Assembly: GCF_000471905.2 (NCBI RefSeq)
Contig: NW_006500357.1
Location: 536,869-600,868 of the forward strand
Source of the DNA: Amborella trichopoda
Taxonomy: Eukaryota > Streptophyta > Magnoliopsida > Amborellales > Amborellaceae
Direction: 5' to 3'
DNA length: 64,000 nt
Below, in pieces: positions 10,800 to 22,900 of this stretch; position 1 is the stretch's first letter, and each line of letters begins with the position of its first letter. The notes under the pieces are model-generated. The model saw only the letters and a list, made by a program, of their open reading frames with translations. It was not told the origin of the DNA and ran no database searches. The translations under genes were made by a program, and so were the position numbers.

Positions 10800-12927
10800 T
10801 GAATTACGCTTTGGTGCAGATGATTTGTGTGCATAAGTCGCTAGAATATTACCTAATATAGCTAGAGTACTCCCAGCTGCAACAAGTGATCTGGCAATTT
10901 CATCTTCACTTCATGCTTGAGGTTTTGATTGTTACTCACCGTGGAAAAAGATTGATCACTCTATAAGCCCCAAAGAAAATCCCAATAGCAATCACAAAAC
11001 AGATACATATATACAAACTAATCATTTTTCAACAAAGTGGTTATGAATGAGGGCCACAAAGAGACAATCCGATTATTGTAAATACCTGAATGCATTGGAG
11101 TTAATGTAATGACGATGTTAATGGCTAATAAGTTTAACAACCATGATGGGTGATCAAGAGCAAGCATAAGTAAGAATATTTTAAGATGTTTATCAACAGG
11201 TGCTAACATGCATGCATTTAACCTCAATTCATATGGCACTGCATTTTATTCAACCAAATTTTCAAAAGAATCTTTAAACTTCGTACTAATCCTATTACAA
11301 TTCCGATACAAATCCAGAACTTGAATATCACTTGATATCTAGATTCAATAGAGTTTTTAAATGGACCAGAATTGCTTCAAAGTTCAAATAGTATCTTGCA
11401 CAATGAATATAAGCTGGCAACCAATATCAAATAAGTCAACATTCTAAACAACAATGATCATTGAATAGCCTGCCATCACTTGCAATCATCGATCCAATAG
11501 CAGTGAACACCGCAAAACTTAAGATCATAGCTTAATCCACAATCATTTCTAGTGCACATCTGTATAGTTGTCACTGAGGACACCATAACCCAAACAGCAC
11601 ACATAAACAAAGTCCTCAATTCATCCATATAATATTGTCAGTAACATTACCCATATTTCCTTTTCCTTATAACTAAAGGAAAATTATATCCAACAGCACA
11701 AGAACCATAAAGAAAACAGAATGTAGCACAGCACATTAGCCTGCGCTGATGAGCTCAGAACCTCAAGCACTTCGGCAATGGTTGCATTCATACCAATCTA
11801 GAGAAGCATGAATATGCATATCTCACAATCGAGTTTCACTCCTTTTTCTAGTAATTTCTCAAATAATTCTAACATTTGTTAATATTTGTAGTTAACAGAT
11901 CAAAATTTCCAAGGGAACATATGTTTACAAGGGTAGGCCTGTAGAATTACAACTGTTAATAGCGTGGAAACATAGAAGAAGGGAGCGCCCCAAAATTGCA
12001 AGGTCAGGCCATCTATTCAGCTCTATAGCCAAACAATTCATCTTCTCCCTAGGAAAGAATAGCATATTTTCATCATAATTTTTATTTTTTAGATGTTAGA
12101 AACTTTAGGAACCCAGCTTAAACGACATTACTATTTCATGAAATGAGAACAAAAAAGAAAAACAAATTACAAAAAATCCCCAATCCATCTAAATCAAACA
12201 AACGACTACAAACAAATCAATCTGATATCAAGCTACACATACATCAATCCAGTTCAACTAGTGAATGTTAAAAAGTACAGGACTAAATATTAAAAATAAC
12301 CAGAGAGCCAGTGTTAAGGAAATCGATTTTAAGTAAAGAAAAACAAACTGAACAATGGGGGAGGCAAGAGGGAGCCAAAAATGGTTTTTCAATTGATAAA
12401 TCCTAAACCCTAAAACACAAAGCCTTGGATCTTATACATAAAAAAGAAACATGGAGGTGAGAAACAACCTTTGGGGCCACAACCGTGGCTGCCTTGACCA
12501 CAAGGGCTCTGAAACTCCTGGAGACTCAGCTCAACGGCTTCATAGAAGAAACCCTAACAAGAGAGGGTCTCAATCGGAAGCCTCTGCTTGAAACAGAGGA
12601 ACCAGCAAACTGAATAGAAGACATAAATCTCCGTACAGAAAACCCAGAACCAATAAGCAATCTGAAGATAAATATAGAGTTCCAAATCTTTTTAATAAAA
12701 AAATAGCTAGGTTAATAGAGCAACACTCAAGCAGTTAGAGAGAGAAAATGCAGCTCCAGCAAGAGCAACAAGAAACACTGAAATTGTTAGTTGGAGAAGT
12801 AAAAAGAGAGAACTCACAGTTGCAGAAGGAAGCGAAAGAAACAAAGGTATTGTAGAGAGAATGTAGAACTACGAATTTCAGGACTAAAATAAGAGCTTCA
12901 GGGTAAACTTGTGTTTAGAGAGTGAGA
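10800..12927. other. Non-coding flank of the Harbinger transposase
   Basis: This is AT-rich sequence 5' of the transposase on the minus strand. No protein domain was recognised. It probably contains the 5' untranslated and subterminal parts of the element, or a later insertion. A short purine-rich stretch at 12720-12900 has GAGAGA tracts. Confidence 0.4.
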
Positions 12928-12930
12928 CCA

Positions 12931-13400
12931 AAGGGCCGTTTGGATACCTGAAAATATATTGTCTATGAAATATATTACTGTCGTGAATCCACCAGCAAAA
13001 AGAGTAATTTTGTGGCTTCTATGAAAGACTACAGAGAAGCTCAGAATTCTCCGAACAATTGATTTAACCATAGTTTTGGAGAGAGGGAAATGAACCCCTG
13101 AATGCAGCCACTTTTTGCAGGCTTTGTGAAAGCTAGGACAGGACTTTAGAGAAAGAAAATAGCAGTGGAGTTTAGAGAGAAAACGTAGTAGTGGATATGA
13201 GCATGAGAGAGGGAGCATGCGGGAGGGAGAATGGCAGCAGATAAACTATTTTTTTTTTGGGCAAGCGACGGGTGTAGTTCGATTACCCCATAAGCACCTA
13301 ATAGATTTTACAGCCATCCTACACATAACAGATTTAACGTAATAGATTTTACAGCCATCCTACAGGTAACAGATTTAACGTAATGGATTTCACCGCCATC
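12931..13400. mobile_element. Probable short Harbinger-related element with 41-bp tandem repeat
   Basis: GGGCCGTTTGGATACCTG followed by AAATATATTGTCTATGAAAT repeats the left end of the element at 7683 over about 55 bp in the same orientation. Near the other side, a 41-bp unit beginning TAATAGATTTTACAGCCATC is repeated 2.5 times (13299-13339, 13340-13380, 13381-13400). Its reverse complement resembles the subterminal region of the first element. The arrangement suggests a small non-autonomous relative, but the right terminus is not clear. Confidence 0.45.
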
Positions 13401-14098
13401 AGATTTGGTTATTTGCATAGAGCGAACAATCTCAATGAATCTTTTTTGTTTTTCTCTCATTTTTGTCTCTCTCCAATCTTTTTTTAAAACAGAAGATATT
13501 ATCAGCTTTTCTCTCTCTCATGGATCTTTTTCTCTCTCTTCTTGTCCCTCTTTAATTCTTGAATTTACAGGTGCAAGAGCATGTCTCTCAAATGGATCTT
13601 TTTGTCTCTCTTCTTGTCCCTCCTCACTATTTTTTGAATTTACAAGTCCAAGAGCATAGCCAGTAGTAGTAGCGAACAAAGATGCAGTTCATGCAAGTAT
13701 CATAAGAGGAAATGCAGTCGAGATTGTATTTTTGAGCTATATCGTTGAAAATGATGCAAAATAATAGAAGATGTGAGGTGCAAGTGCATGTCCTTCTTAT
13801 CTCTCTCTAGGTAAATGTGAAATGTGGGGTAGTTAAGAGGGTGAGAAATTATCTCTCTTCATATGCTAATGGGTAGTTGTTATCCAATCATACAAATAAT
13901 GAGTAGTTGTTATCTAATCACATAAGTAATGGGTAGGCCTATATATATATGGGCCCATGTATTGAAATGAAGAATGTGTGGAAAAAGCATGAATTTTGTG
14001 ATTATATCTGTGAATGAGTATTTTTAATTATCATTAGTATTAGTGCTTTATCCAAAAACTTACAACATGACATCAAAGCGTATATAAAATTCAACACA
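13401..14098. other. No gene; possible decayed LTR end
   Basis: Low-complexity CT-rich sequence is followed by repeats of TGGGTAGTTGTTATCCAATC and similar words (13870-13945). Near 14067, ACAACATGACATCAAAGCG resembles the LTR/primer-binding-site junction of copia elements, normally close to TGGTATCAGAGC. The resemblance is imperfect and no second LTR is seen. Confidence 0.3.
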
Positions 14099-14606
14099 TA
14101 TTTCCCTTCAGATCAAATGGATAACTTCTTAAAGGTCCACAACCTTTACGACACAAAGAGAATATGCCAAACCTTGGAGCAGATCATTGAACCCATTAAG
14201 AGAGCCAATGCCGTGAAATCTATGGTATACGAAGCAAATGCCTTTGAAAATCACCAAGATACTTGAGTATGAGCTCGACAGTCTAACACAAGTAACACAG
14301 TCTTTACCACAAGCTCCATCAGAACCTCCGAATTGGCGAGGGGTTTTTCAAGGACTGTTGGAGCATGGAACAGTAAATCTACGACAGGATTATAGTGCCA
14401 ATCAAGAACTAGACTGTGGTCTTTTGGAGGCTCAGTACGTTGACCTTGACCCTTTTGAAGCTCAGCAACTAGAGCAGCAGCAGGAACCGGTGGACCTTCA
14501 GGTTGTGAATGGTGGGACTAGCGGGGTGGTGGAGGGTGGGGAAGTTCTAGAGGTGGGGTGGGGGAGTGGTGGATACTTAAATGAAGGATACGCAGGTATT
14601 TCTTAA
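14099..14606 (+). pseudogene. LOB-domain (LBD) transcription factor fragment, frameshifted
   Basis: From 14099 the frame reads YFPSDQMDNFLKVHNLYD and then, in register, IKRANAVKSMVYEANA. This matches the middle of the plant LOB domain: APYFP, the F..VH..(F/Y)G 'GAS' block, and the (A/D)AV.SMVYEANAR.RDPVYG segment. The N-terminal CX2CX6CX3C zinc block is missing. At about 14238, within the EANA codons, the frame shifts. A second open frame to 14606 then continues with Q/E-rich and glycine-rich sequence like a poorly conserved LBD C-terminal tail. LBD proteins are plant-specific nuclear regulators of organ boundaries. This copy lacks the DNA-binding cysteines and is broken, so it is a relic or a captured fragment. 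Confidence 0.65.
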
Positions 14607-14798
14607 TGTTTGAAACCAGAATTATTTAAGTCTATCTATTTTCCATGGTTAATTATAAACAATGAATCATTCTTTTATATCAAATTTCAAATACACGTAA
14701 AAAAAGGTTGTGAAATTTATCAAATTCGTCTTTAGGAAATAACTATCTTATCAAATTACATTGATGAATTGGATCTAATTTCTTTAGTGTTAAATAGT

Positions 14799-15457
14799 AG
14801 GGAAAATTACATAAAAATCTCAAGACCACACTTTCTATGCAACTTATCCCCAACCGAACTTTGTCTGTCACTTTTTTCCCAAAGCAAACTGTCTATGTAA
14901 ATACCCTCAAGGGAAAAAGTTAATTTTTTTTGGATGGAAATGTTTTTCCCATACACAAAAATCATTTTGGCCAGATTTGACGTTGATTTTTGAAGTGCAC
15001 AAGTGCCAAACCACCCTAAGACAACAACTAGATCAAAACTGAGTACTACCGAACTGCCCTTTACATAGTGCCGAGCCTTTTGCAACTGCTGGACCGCAAC
15101 TACTAGATCGCCTTTTGCAACTACCGGACCACACTTTACACAGTGCCGGAGCCTTACTACCAGACAGCACTTTACAAGTTCCGAAGCCCTACTGTCGTAC
15201 CGCATTTTACACAATATTGGAGCCTTACTGCAGACTGCACTTACATGTCGAAACCCCTATTTTGGTAGGATAGAGGAGAGAGGGGATGGGTAAGGTAAAA
15301 GTAAGTGAGGGTAGTTTAGGTTTTTTTTATTATTATTATTTGATTAAAGGGTATTTGTATAAAAAGTGTATTTTGTAGAAAAAAAGTGAGAGAAAAAGTT
15401 AGGACGGGGTAGGTTGCACAGAAAATGTAGTCTTGAGGGTTTTTTGTAATTTTCTCT
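14799..15457. mobile_element. Foldback/MITE-like element, copy 1
   Basis: The terminal inverted repeats are about 75-80 bp. The left end reads AGGGAAAATTACATAAAAAT and the right end, reverse-complemented, reads AGAGAAAATTACAAAAAACC. Both continue through ACTTTCTATGCAACTTATCC-like sequence. The interior has degenerate copies of a short GTTGCAAA/CCGG-type repeat (15060-15240). It encodes no protein. It is related to the element at 15889-16555 but in the opposite orientation, as shown by an internal ATCATTTTGGCCAGATTTGA-like segment near its left side. Confidence 0.75.
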
Positions 15458-15888
15458 AAATTGTATTCAAAAGAGTGGATGTTTCTTAAAAAACTTAGAA
15501 ATCTATGAAAAGTAACATGTAGAGCTTGGGATTTCATATAAATTTTATTAAAATCATGAAGACACATTTACAATTCTAGGTCTATTATGTGTATGGATAG
15601 ATAGATTTACTACGAAATTTCGCATCGCAGATGTGAATCGCGTAGACCGATGAGAAAGTACATTCACAAAGACACAAGAAGACGACCATGTACATTCACA
15701 AAGAGGCTGAAAAAGAAGACCATCTCTCTCTCCAAACAAGTTTTGCTCCAAAAGTTGTATTTTCTACGGGTTTGAAGAAAATTAATGCTTCATGATTGAA
15801 TGAAAACAGCACAATTTTTTGATGGGTGTGATCTACAAGTTAGATAATTAAAAATTCAAATTTTAAATATAATAATCTAATACTTTGT

Positions 15889-16555
15889 AGGAAAAATTAC
15901 AAAAACCCCAAAACTACACTTTCTATACAACTTACCCCCAACCTAACTTTTTTTCACTTTTTTCTTCAAAATATACTTTCTATGCAAAAACCCCTAACCA
16001 AAGTTAAAAAAAAAAAATATCTAAACTACCCTCCCTTACTTTTACCCAACCCACGCGTCTCTCCTCTATCCCACCAAAATAAGGGGCTCCGGTACCATGT
16101 CAGTGTGGTCTGGCCTTAGTGTGCTCTGGCATTGTGTAAAGTGTGTCCGGCAATTGAAAAAAGCGGTCCGGCAGTTGCAAAGGACAATCCGGAAGTTGCA
16201 AAGTGTTATCCGGCAGTTGCAAAGTGCGGTTCGGCAGTTGCAAAGTGCGGTTCGGCAGTTGGAAAGGGTTGTCCGGCAGTTGCAAAGGGCTGTCTGGCAG
16301 TTGCAAAGGGCGGTCCAGTTCCGATAATGTGATGGTGTGCGGGAATATGCTATTGGGGTCCAAAAGTCAACGTCAAATCTGCCCAAAATGGTTTGTATAC
16401 AGGAAGGGCATTTCCATAAAAAAAAAAAAATGAACGTTTTCCTTGAGGGGTATTTGCATAGAAAATTTGTTTTGAGAAAAAATGTGCGAAAAAATTAGGG
16501 TGGAGATAAGTTGCATAAAAAACTGTTGTCTTGAGAGTTTTTTGTAATTTTCTCT
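15889..16555. mobile_element. Foldback/MITE-like element, copy 2
   Basis: It has the same terminal inverted repeats as 14799-15457: GGAAAAATTACAAAAACCCC at the left, and the reverse complement of TTTTTTGTAATTTTCTCT at the right. Its interior carries eight 21-bp units (16147-16314). The segment CAAATCTGCCCAAAATGG near 16375 is the reverse complement of one near the left of copy 1, so the two copies are inverted relative to each other, with about 430 bp between them. Confidence 0.77.
16147..16314. repeat. 21-bp minisatellite, eight units
   Basis: The unit is CCGGCAGTTGCAAAGTGCGG plus one base, repeated head to tail eight times with few changes. Because 21 is a multiple of three, all nearby frames stay open and give repeats such as LCNCRTA. 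These open frames are not genes. Confidence 0.9.
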
Positions 16556-16801
16556 AGGCGTTTCCAAAAATTTGGAATAAAAAAAAATTTCCCAACTTCA
16601 TTCTCTTCCTAAGCGAATAAGTGTATAGTATCACCTCACTTTAAATAGAGAGAGAGAGAAAGGGAGAGAAATGGCAGGATATTTTCTTGCTCCTTAACTA
16701 GAGAGATAAGCTACAATCCTAAGAGTGGGGGGCAGCCTTTGAATAAGAAAATAAGACAGTATAAGGGAAAAGAGATCGATTACAAAGACGGTGAGAAAAA
16801 A

Positions 16802-16888
16802 AAATTTCCTTCGGATTATATACTTATAAGACCGTTCACAATCCCAAATTTCCTTCGGATTATATACTTATAAGACCGTTCACAATAC
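16802..16888. repeat. 44-bp tandem duplication
   Basis: Two near-identical copies of a 44-bp unit containing CCTTCGGATTATATACTTAT lie head to tail. Confidence 0.92.
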
Positions 16889-17539
16889 CTTGTAGCCATT
16901 AGATGTGAAATCCCATGAATTGAAATGTATTGTTATATTCAAAAAATTTATTTGGATTTTGTATCAAGTCAATGACACATCCCCAACTACCGGATCTCAT
17001 ATCTAGCTGTCAATAATACTGGTGACCTCCTTATACTAAAAGTAAATGCTCTCATAATTTACATTTCCATATAAAAAATTAGAAAGGTTTAGGTTTATCA
17101 CTTATATATAAGTTTTTTTGGTAGGATTTTAAAAAATCTAAATAAGTTTACTCTTGAAAACGTATTTCCTAGTAAAATTGTGTATCCCATTCAATATATC
17201 GGCATCTAATATATAAATTATGGAAAAGTATACGAAGCCGATAGTCTCATCCCATAAATCATTTCCAAACCGCTTTTTCCTTAGAAGTGGCACGTCAACT
17301 AAATCTTGATAACCTAAAAAATAAGAAATCCTAGTAAATCGATTTTTCTCACTATAATCTCTAACAATAGATTACGTGTCTTATAAAAGCTTAAGAAGTT
17401 AAGCTTAGGAAGTTAGATAAATTAGCAAAATGCACGTGTGATAGCTTTTCAAATATTATGATTAAATTCCAAAAGGTCTAAGTTACAATTGTTTTCTAGA
17501 AAATGAACTATTAAAATTTGGAGACTAGGAATATTTTGG
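16889..17539. other. AT-rich, nothing recognised
   Basis: I see no gene, RNA or clear repeat in this stretch. Confidence 0.5.
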
Positions 17540-18110
17540 TCATTTTTATTTTATTGAAAAATATTTTTTTTATATTTTTCGATAGTGTGAGTTTAATAGA
17601 GGATTGGACGTCCAAAATTTGGTGTCAAAATAGTTTATAGAAAAAAATTAAAAATAAAATAGTGTAGAGACGTGACATTATGATTGGGGCAATCTTAACC
17701 CTCCATTCAATATGGACGGTTGGATAAGGAGAAGTATATAAGTTTTATGTTGTAGGGGATACATAAAAAGCTTGCCCATGGGAACAGTTTCTATACTTCC
17801 CCTACAGTATAGAAGATCTATGCTTCCCTACCATCCAGCCATCCAATTTTGATCAAGAGAGCCACTCAACATTTGATCTTAGATTCGATGTCTCAAAGTA
17901 TTTTATTTTTAATTTTTTTATACAAATTGTACAAATATGAAATTTGATACGTACCACCTTCTCATTGGGGTGCACCTATTAAATATATTTTTTCAATAAA
18001 ATATAATGACCAAAATACCCTTTGAAGCTTTTAGAGGTGTTTTGATTATTTTATTTTATTGAAAATAATTTTTTTATATTTTTTGATAGTGCGAGTTTAA
18101 TAGAGGACTT
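17540..18110 (-). mobile_element. Small dispersed element, partial head-to-tail dimer
   Basis: 17540-17776 is the reverse complement of the left half of the element at 55945-56450. It shares GATTGGGGCAATC, the CTCCATTC...GGA block and an AAGCTT end. 17784-18110 restarts at the opposite end of the same element (TCTATACTTCCCCTACAGTA) and runs through ATCCAATTTTGATCAAGA and CTCATTGGGGTGCACC into a second copy of the left-half start. Two truncated copies therefore lie in tandem. It encodes no protein. Confidence 0.75.
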
Positions 18111-19989
18111 GCAGTTGGATATTAAGCAAGCTTGCTTTCCATTTTAATGACTTGCAGTGTTTTTATATTTTTCAACAATAAGTTTTCAACATTTTAATGA
18201 CTTGCAGCTTGCATTACATGGCATCGCCCATAGTCTGAGAATGTTTTTTTAACTATCAATCTCAAAAACTTCTTGTTGTCCAAGCTGCTCAACACCTCGC
18301 CAAATATTTTTGGCTCGTCATTAAAAAAAAGGAAAAAGAAAATGCCCAGTATTGGGTACATCCAAACTCTTACCAATGTTGTATTTCAACAAAAGAAGAG
18401 AGACAAATTATTAGAGCAAGTCGGAACGGTTTTCAATATGGTTTTTTTTTTGTTTTCTTGGTAGTTCAATGGTAGAACTTAAACTAGGCTAATTTTAAAA
18501 AAAAAAAAAAAAAATGGTAAAAATCAAACTAGAGATATACAATGGGATATTGAATTGTTACAGAGAAGGTGACGTTTAGTACTGATCGTGAGTGATTATG
18601 AATGAGAAGAGAGAGAGAGCTTCAGAAAACATCTCTCAAAAAGGGAACGGAGACTGCATAGGGGTAGAAAGCACTGTATTTGTTGGGTGGGCAGGAGTGA
18701 GAGAGAGAGAGAGCTTCTGGTGTGTTGAATCTATAGGTGGTGCTGAGAGGAGCAAGATTTAATTAAAAAGGAAAAAAATTCAAGCATGACCCAAACTTAT
18801 TTGCACGACTTTTTGCAGAAAAAAACAAGAGCATTCTGACCGTCGATCTCCAAAATTTGAAGTTGTCCACCTTGTTCAATACAAGGAAGAAACAAAGAGC
18901 GTTGGAGCTAGAGAGAAGGGATTCATTATGGGGTTATTTATTTTTGGTAGTTCAATAATAAAAATCAAACTTCAAATATGGAAAAATGTTCAAACTCTAA
19001 CTGCCTCGTTAGATTAGGACCAATCCGTTCAACCGGTTTTGATGAACCGACTGGATATTGTTAACAAAAACTCAAAAAAATTTATATAAAACCCCTAAAG
19101 ATAAAAGACTGCGTTTGTAACGTGATTCATTTAATCATGCTTTTAAAATTTTTTCATTTTTTTTTATTCTTTTAACACTTTTTTTAAACACCCTAAACTC
19201 GCCTCGGCCGGTTAGGCCGGTTGAACCGGCCAGTTTACCAATTAGTACTAAATAACCCCTTACGGCTTCATGTCCAACTAACCATTCCGATTCGGTTTTT
19301 TCTACACTGAATATAACATAACTAATGTCAACTACCAACCACTCAAAACCCAAACCGAATTCCTCACTCTAGCATGGGGTTAAGAGAGAGGTGGTTTTCT
19401 CAATGAGGAAATGGCCAACGGCTCAAGGCCCACCACTTATGATTTGCCTCGAGCCATCCAACAACCGTCCACCCTTGATCAGTGGAAATGTTTTCCCAAA
19501 AGCCCTTGATGAGTGGATATATTTTTCACATAAGCTCAATGGTTTAAGCTGAAATTTTTTATGCACAATAGACTTCTAGCAATAGACTTCTAGGTAAGCT
19601 AAATGTTTTAAACTAAATTTCTTATCCACAATAATACTCCTAGGGTTCGAATTCCCACACCATAAATAAAACAGTTTAGAGATCATTCAAAACCAAACCC
19701 AAAAATCCCATGAAACTTGAGAGAAGGGGAGACACTAGTGATCTCCACAAATAGCTAAGAGAATGACTTTCACAAATGAGAATATAAAAGTGCTTCTCCT
19801 CGTAAAATCCCAATGATTCAGATGTAGCTCACTGTAAGGTGCTCATATTACATTATCAACACCCAAACAAAACAAAAAAAAAGCCTTAAAAAAAACAACC
19901 GAGAGAGAGGTGCAGACTTCAGAGGATGGCAGGGGGTCATGGAGAGAAGGCTAGCTATAGAAAAAAACAAAAAGGCCTTTGCTAAAACT
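18111..19989. other. Intergenic, downstream of the PI31 gene
   Basis: This is AT-rich sequence with A-runs and short GAGAGA tracts (18600-18720). Words such as GGTAGTTCAATGGTAGAAC (18459) and a diverged repeat of that neighbourhood at about 18830-18970 occur. A block rich in CCGGTT/AACCGG words lies at 19020-19240. No gene was recognised. Confidence 0.5.
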
Positions 19990-22900
19990 TCAAAATGGAG
20001 AGAAGTGCTCAAGGTCTGGATGTCCATTCCCAGGTGGCCGCCTTGGATTCCTGCAAAATCTTTGTTGAGGATATCCGATGCAATATAGCATTTTTCATTG
20101 AGCAAAAAAAAAAATTGAAGTGTGCGTATAGCATAGGTAGAGAGCAGCAGGAGTTTCCTCAGAGGTCTACTCATATACAAGGAGCTTTTTAAGAGTTTCT
20201 TTAGGCATTCGTCCAACAAACATTACCTCTATAAAATGATAGTGTTTCGGCAAAATTAATTATATACTTCAGGAACATAATGAATCTATGATTAAAGCAG
20301 TATTCTTTTTTTTTAATAACTATAAAAGTAGGAAGTTTGGAACGTAACACACTCAAGTACCCACCTTACAAAACAGCCGGGCTCAAAACCAGGAACACCT
20401 GGAGGGCCATAAGGCTCAAACCGTGCACCTGGAGGTACTCCCCTGATTCACCGAGCATCATAAAATCAGAATGTCACAAGATATTGTTGTTTTAGTTTAT
20501 ATTATGAGAGGCTAAACCACATCAGTTATCACTGATTTTGAAGAAAAAAAACAAAGCCCTCAAAACAACTCAAAGGAACAAAACTAAAGGCAGGCAACAC
20601 AGATTTGAAAGATGTTAATTGAAGCACTGGCTTTCAAAAACACAAACAAGATTGAGAGGAACAAACTGAAGGCCTTTTATAAATTGGGCAGAGAGAGAGA
20701 GAGACTTTCCCTTTTGTCAAGAGGCAACTGAGCTCTCCCTCATGTATCAATCCATTCAGCACCATTTCATCTTTTTTCCAAAAATAATGCATGATTTTTA
20801 AAGGGTGAGATTTATATAACATGCCGTTCTTAGAAGTAAGGCGCACATCTAGATTGTGCCTCGAGATATAGTTCCAATGTCAGAAACCTTATGATAGCTT
20901 AAAAATCTATTTTCATCTCTAGTTATGAAACTTAAAATTCCAAAAATAAATTGAACAGATCTATAAACATTTTAAAATGTTGAAAATAGATTAGATGGCC
21001 CAGATAAATTATTACAAGATCAGTATTTTTAAGACTTAAAATTCATTTTTCCTTGTATCATCTGGAGGTTGAGATATAAATTGGAGGGTTTTCCAATGTC
21101 AGAACACTATTCTAGAGGACTTTTGAGGTGCACCTCTCTTCAATAGTATAAGGTTAACACTTTATATATAATTTTTTCCTTTTTGTGATGCATATTTGAA
21201 GTCCTCATGAAACCCTCAAGTTTTGGCAACTATTCTATCTTAAGCTAAACATGGCTCAAGGAAAAAGGAAGCCAGTGTGCAAGATCTTGGCCAAATAACA
21301 CATGGGTCAATGATCAACTTATAGGAATACAAAGTAAGGTCTTAAAAAAGAATAAAACACGAGAAGAGAATGACTCACGGAATTCCACCAGGAAACACAG
21401 GTTGTCCTCCACCAAGAGACCCCCAATGTGGATCATTCGGTCCTGTAATACTCGAGAAAAAAAGGTTGGTAAAATCAAAGGTTATATTAGAAAGGACTCA
21501 AATAAAAGGTCACTGACCTAAAAGCATATCACCACCAATGCCAAAGTCACCCCTGATCAGAAGCCCATAAGGGGATGAGATACTTTAAACAAGAAGGAAA
21601 AAGTGGTATGAGGCCAACCAAAAAACAAAAAAAACAAAAAGATCAAAGATGACTATCAAAGGAAAACAAAACTAGAGATGTGCATAAACCTGGGATACAT
21701 GCCAGCACCAGGACCTGGTAAAAGATCACTGATTCCCACTGGAAACACTGGAGGGACTCGAAGGCTGTAAGTCATTTCAAACAAAACTATAGTCAGAAAA
21801 CAGATAAGGAAATGCCATTATATAATCTGAAATCTGGACAGAGCATATTTACAAGAGGAGAAAATGAGGTCCACTAAGGAATACGTTTTGGACCTACATT
21901 CAAGAAGAGTAACAGTTTTTGCAAATTTGCAAACTCAATTCTAAGATGAGCATATTTACAATAGGAGAAAATGAGGTCCACTAAGGAATAAGATTCGGAC
22001 CTACATTCAAGAAGAGTAACAGTTTTTGCAAATTTGTAAACTCAATTCTAATCTTTGCACAATCTTCATAGAACTTTCTTGCCAGTGATGAATACACCAG
22101 TGATGAATACACTCTTTTTTAAATGAAAAAGAAAGTACCGAATAACAATGTCAATGGGGATACAAAAAGCAAAAGAGACAGATTGAAAAACATTACATTG
22201 GGCTTTCCACTGAATATAAGAGCTATTTTACTATTAAAAATTTAGACTATCAAGGTTGTCCACTTCTTGTTTTAAATAAAAAAAATTGCCTTCGTACTTG
22301 CTGGATTCCAAGATCTAGCTCAGTAGTCTTCACAATTCTCGTTAATTGAGCAATAAGTTGAATTTCATTGTAGAGAAATCACTGAAAACATTAAAAGCTG
22401 AACAGTTCAACAACCATAAATAGAATTCCCAAAAGAAAATTTTCCCCAATATATTGAGTGTGTCATCGTCATCATCATCATTAAAGGGGCTGAACAGTTC
22501 AACAACCACAAATAGAATTCCCAAAATAAAATCTTCCCCAATATATTGAAAGTGCCACCATCAAAGCCTTTCCCAACTAATTGGGGTCGGCTACACGAAT
22601 CCTGATCCACCATTTAGCTTTGTCAAAGGCCATACCCTCAGTGAAGCCATAAGTCCCCATATTTTTTCTTACTACTTCCAACCATGTCCTTTTGGGCCTA
22701 CCCCTTGCCTTTTTTAGCCTTCCACTTAAACTAACTCACACCTCCTAGTAGGTGTCATACCTGGTCTGTGTAGCACATGGCCAGCCCACCTAAGTCTACT
22801 CTCTCTCATCTTATCGCCTTTTGGTGCCACACCTAAATTCTCTCAAATGTATTCATTTCAAATTCTATCACTTCTTGTCTTGCCACTCATCCATCTCAAC

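Larger units (their letters stand above)
7683..12930 (-). mobile_element. Decayed PIF/Harbinger DNA transposon region
   Basis: The left end TTA-GGGGTCGTTTGGATGCC fits the GGG(C/G)...GTTTGG termini and TTA target duplication of plant PIF/Harbinger elements. Two minus-strand genes typical of this superfamily lie inside: a Myb/SANT-like protein and a DDE transposase. I could not find a matching inverted right terminus. A related terminus at 12931 is in direct orientation and probably belongs to another copy, so the right boundary given is only the limit of the region. Stops and frameshifts in both genes show the element cannot move by itself. Confidence 0.7.

Noticed and set aside
16147-16314. 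Regular short repeats that could suggest a CRISPR array
   Set aside because: Units are contiguous without unique spacers, and the genome is eukaryotic.
16066-16386. Frames with repeated LCNCRTA or AVRQLQS peptides
   Set aside because: They are translations of a 21-bp minisatellite inside a foldback element.
18455-18480. tRNA-like phrase GGTAGTTCAATGGTAGAAC
   Set aside because: It resembles the D-arm of plant tRNA-Gly or similar, but no acceptor stem, anticodon arm or T-arm follows at the right distance.
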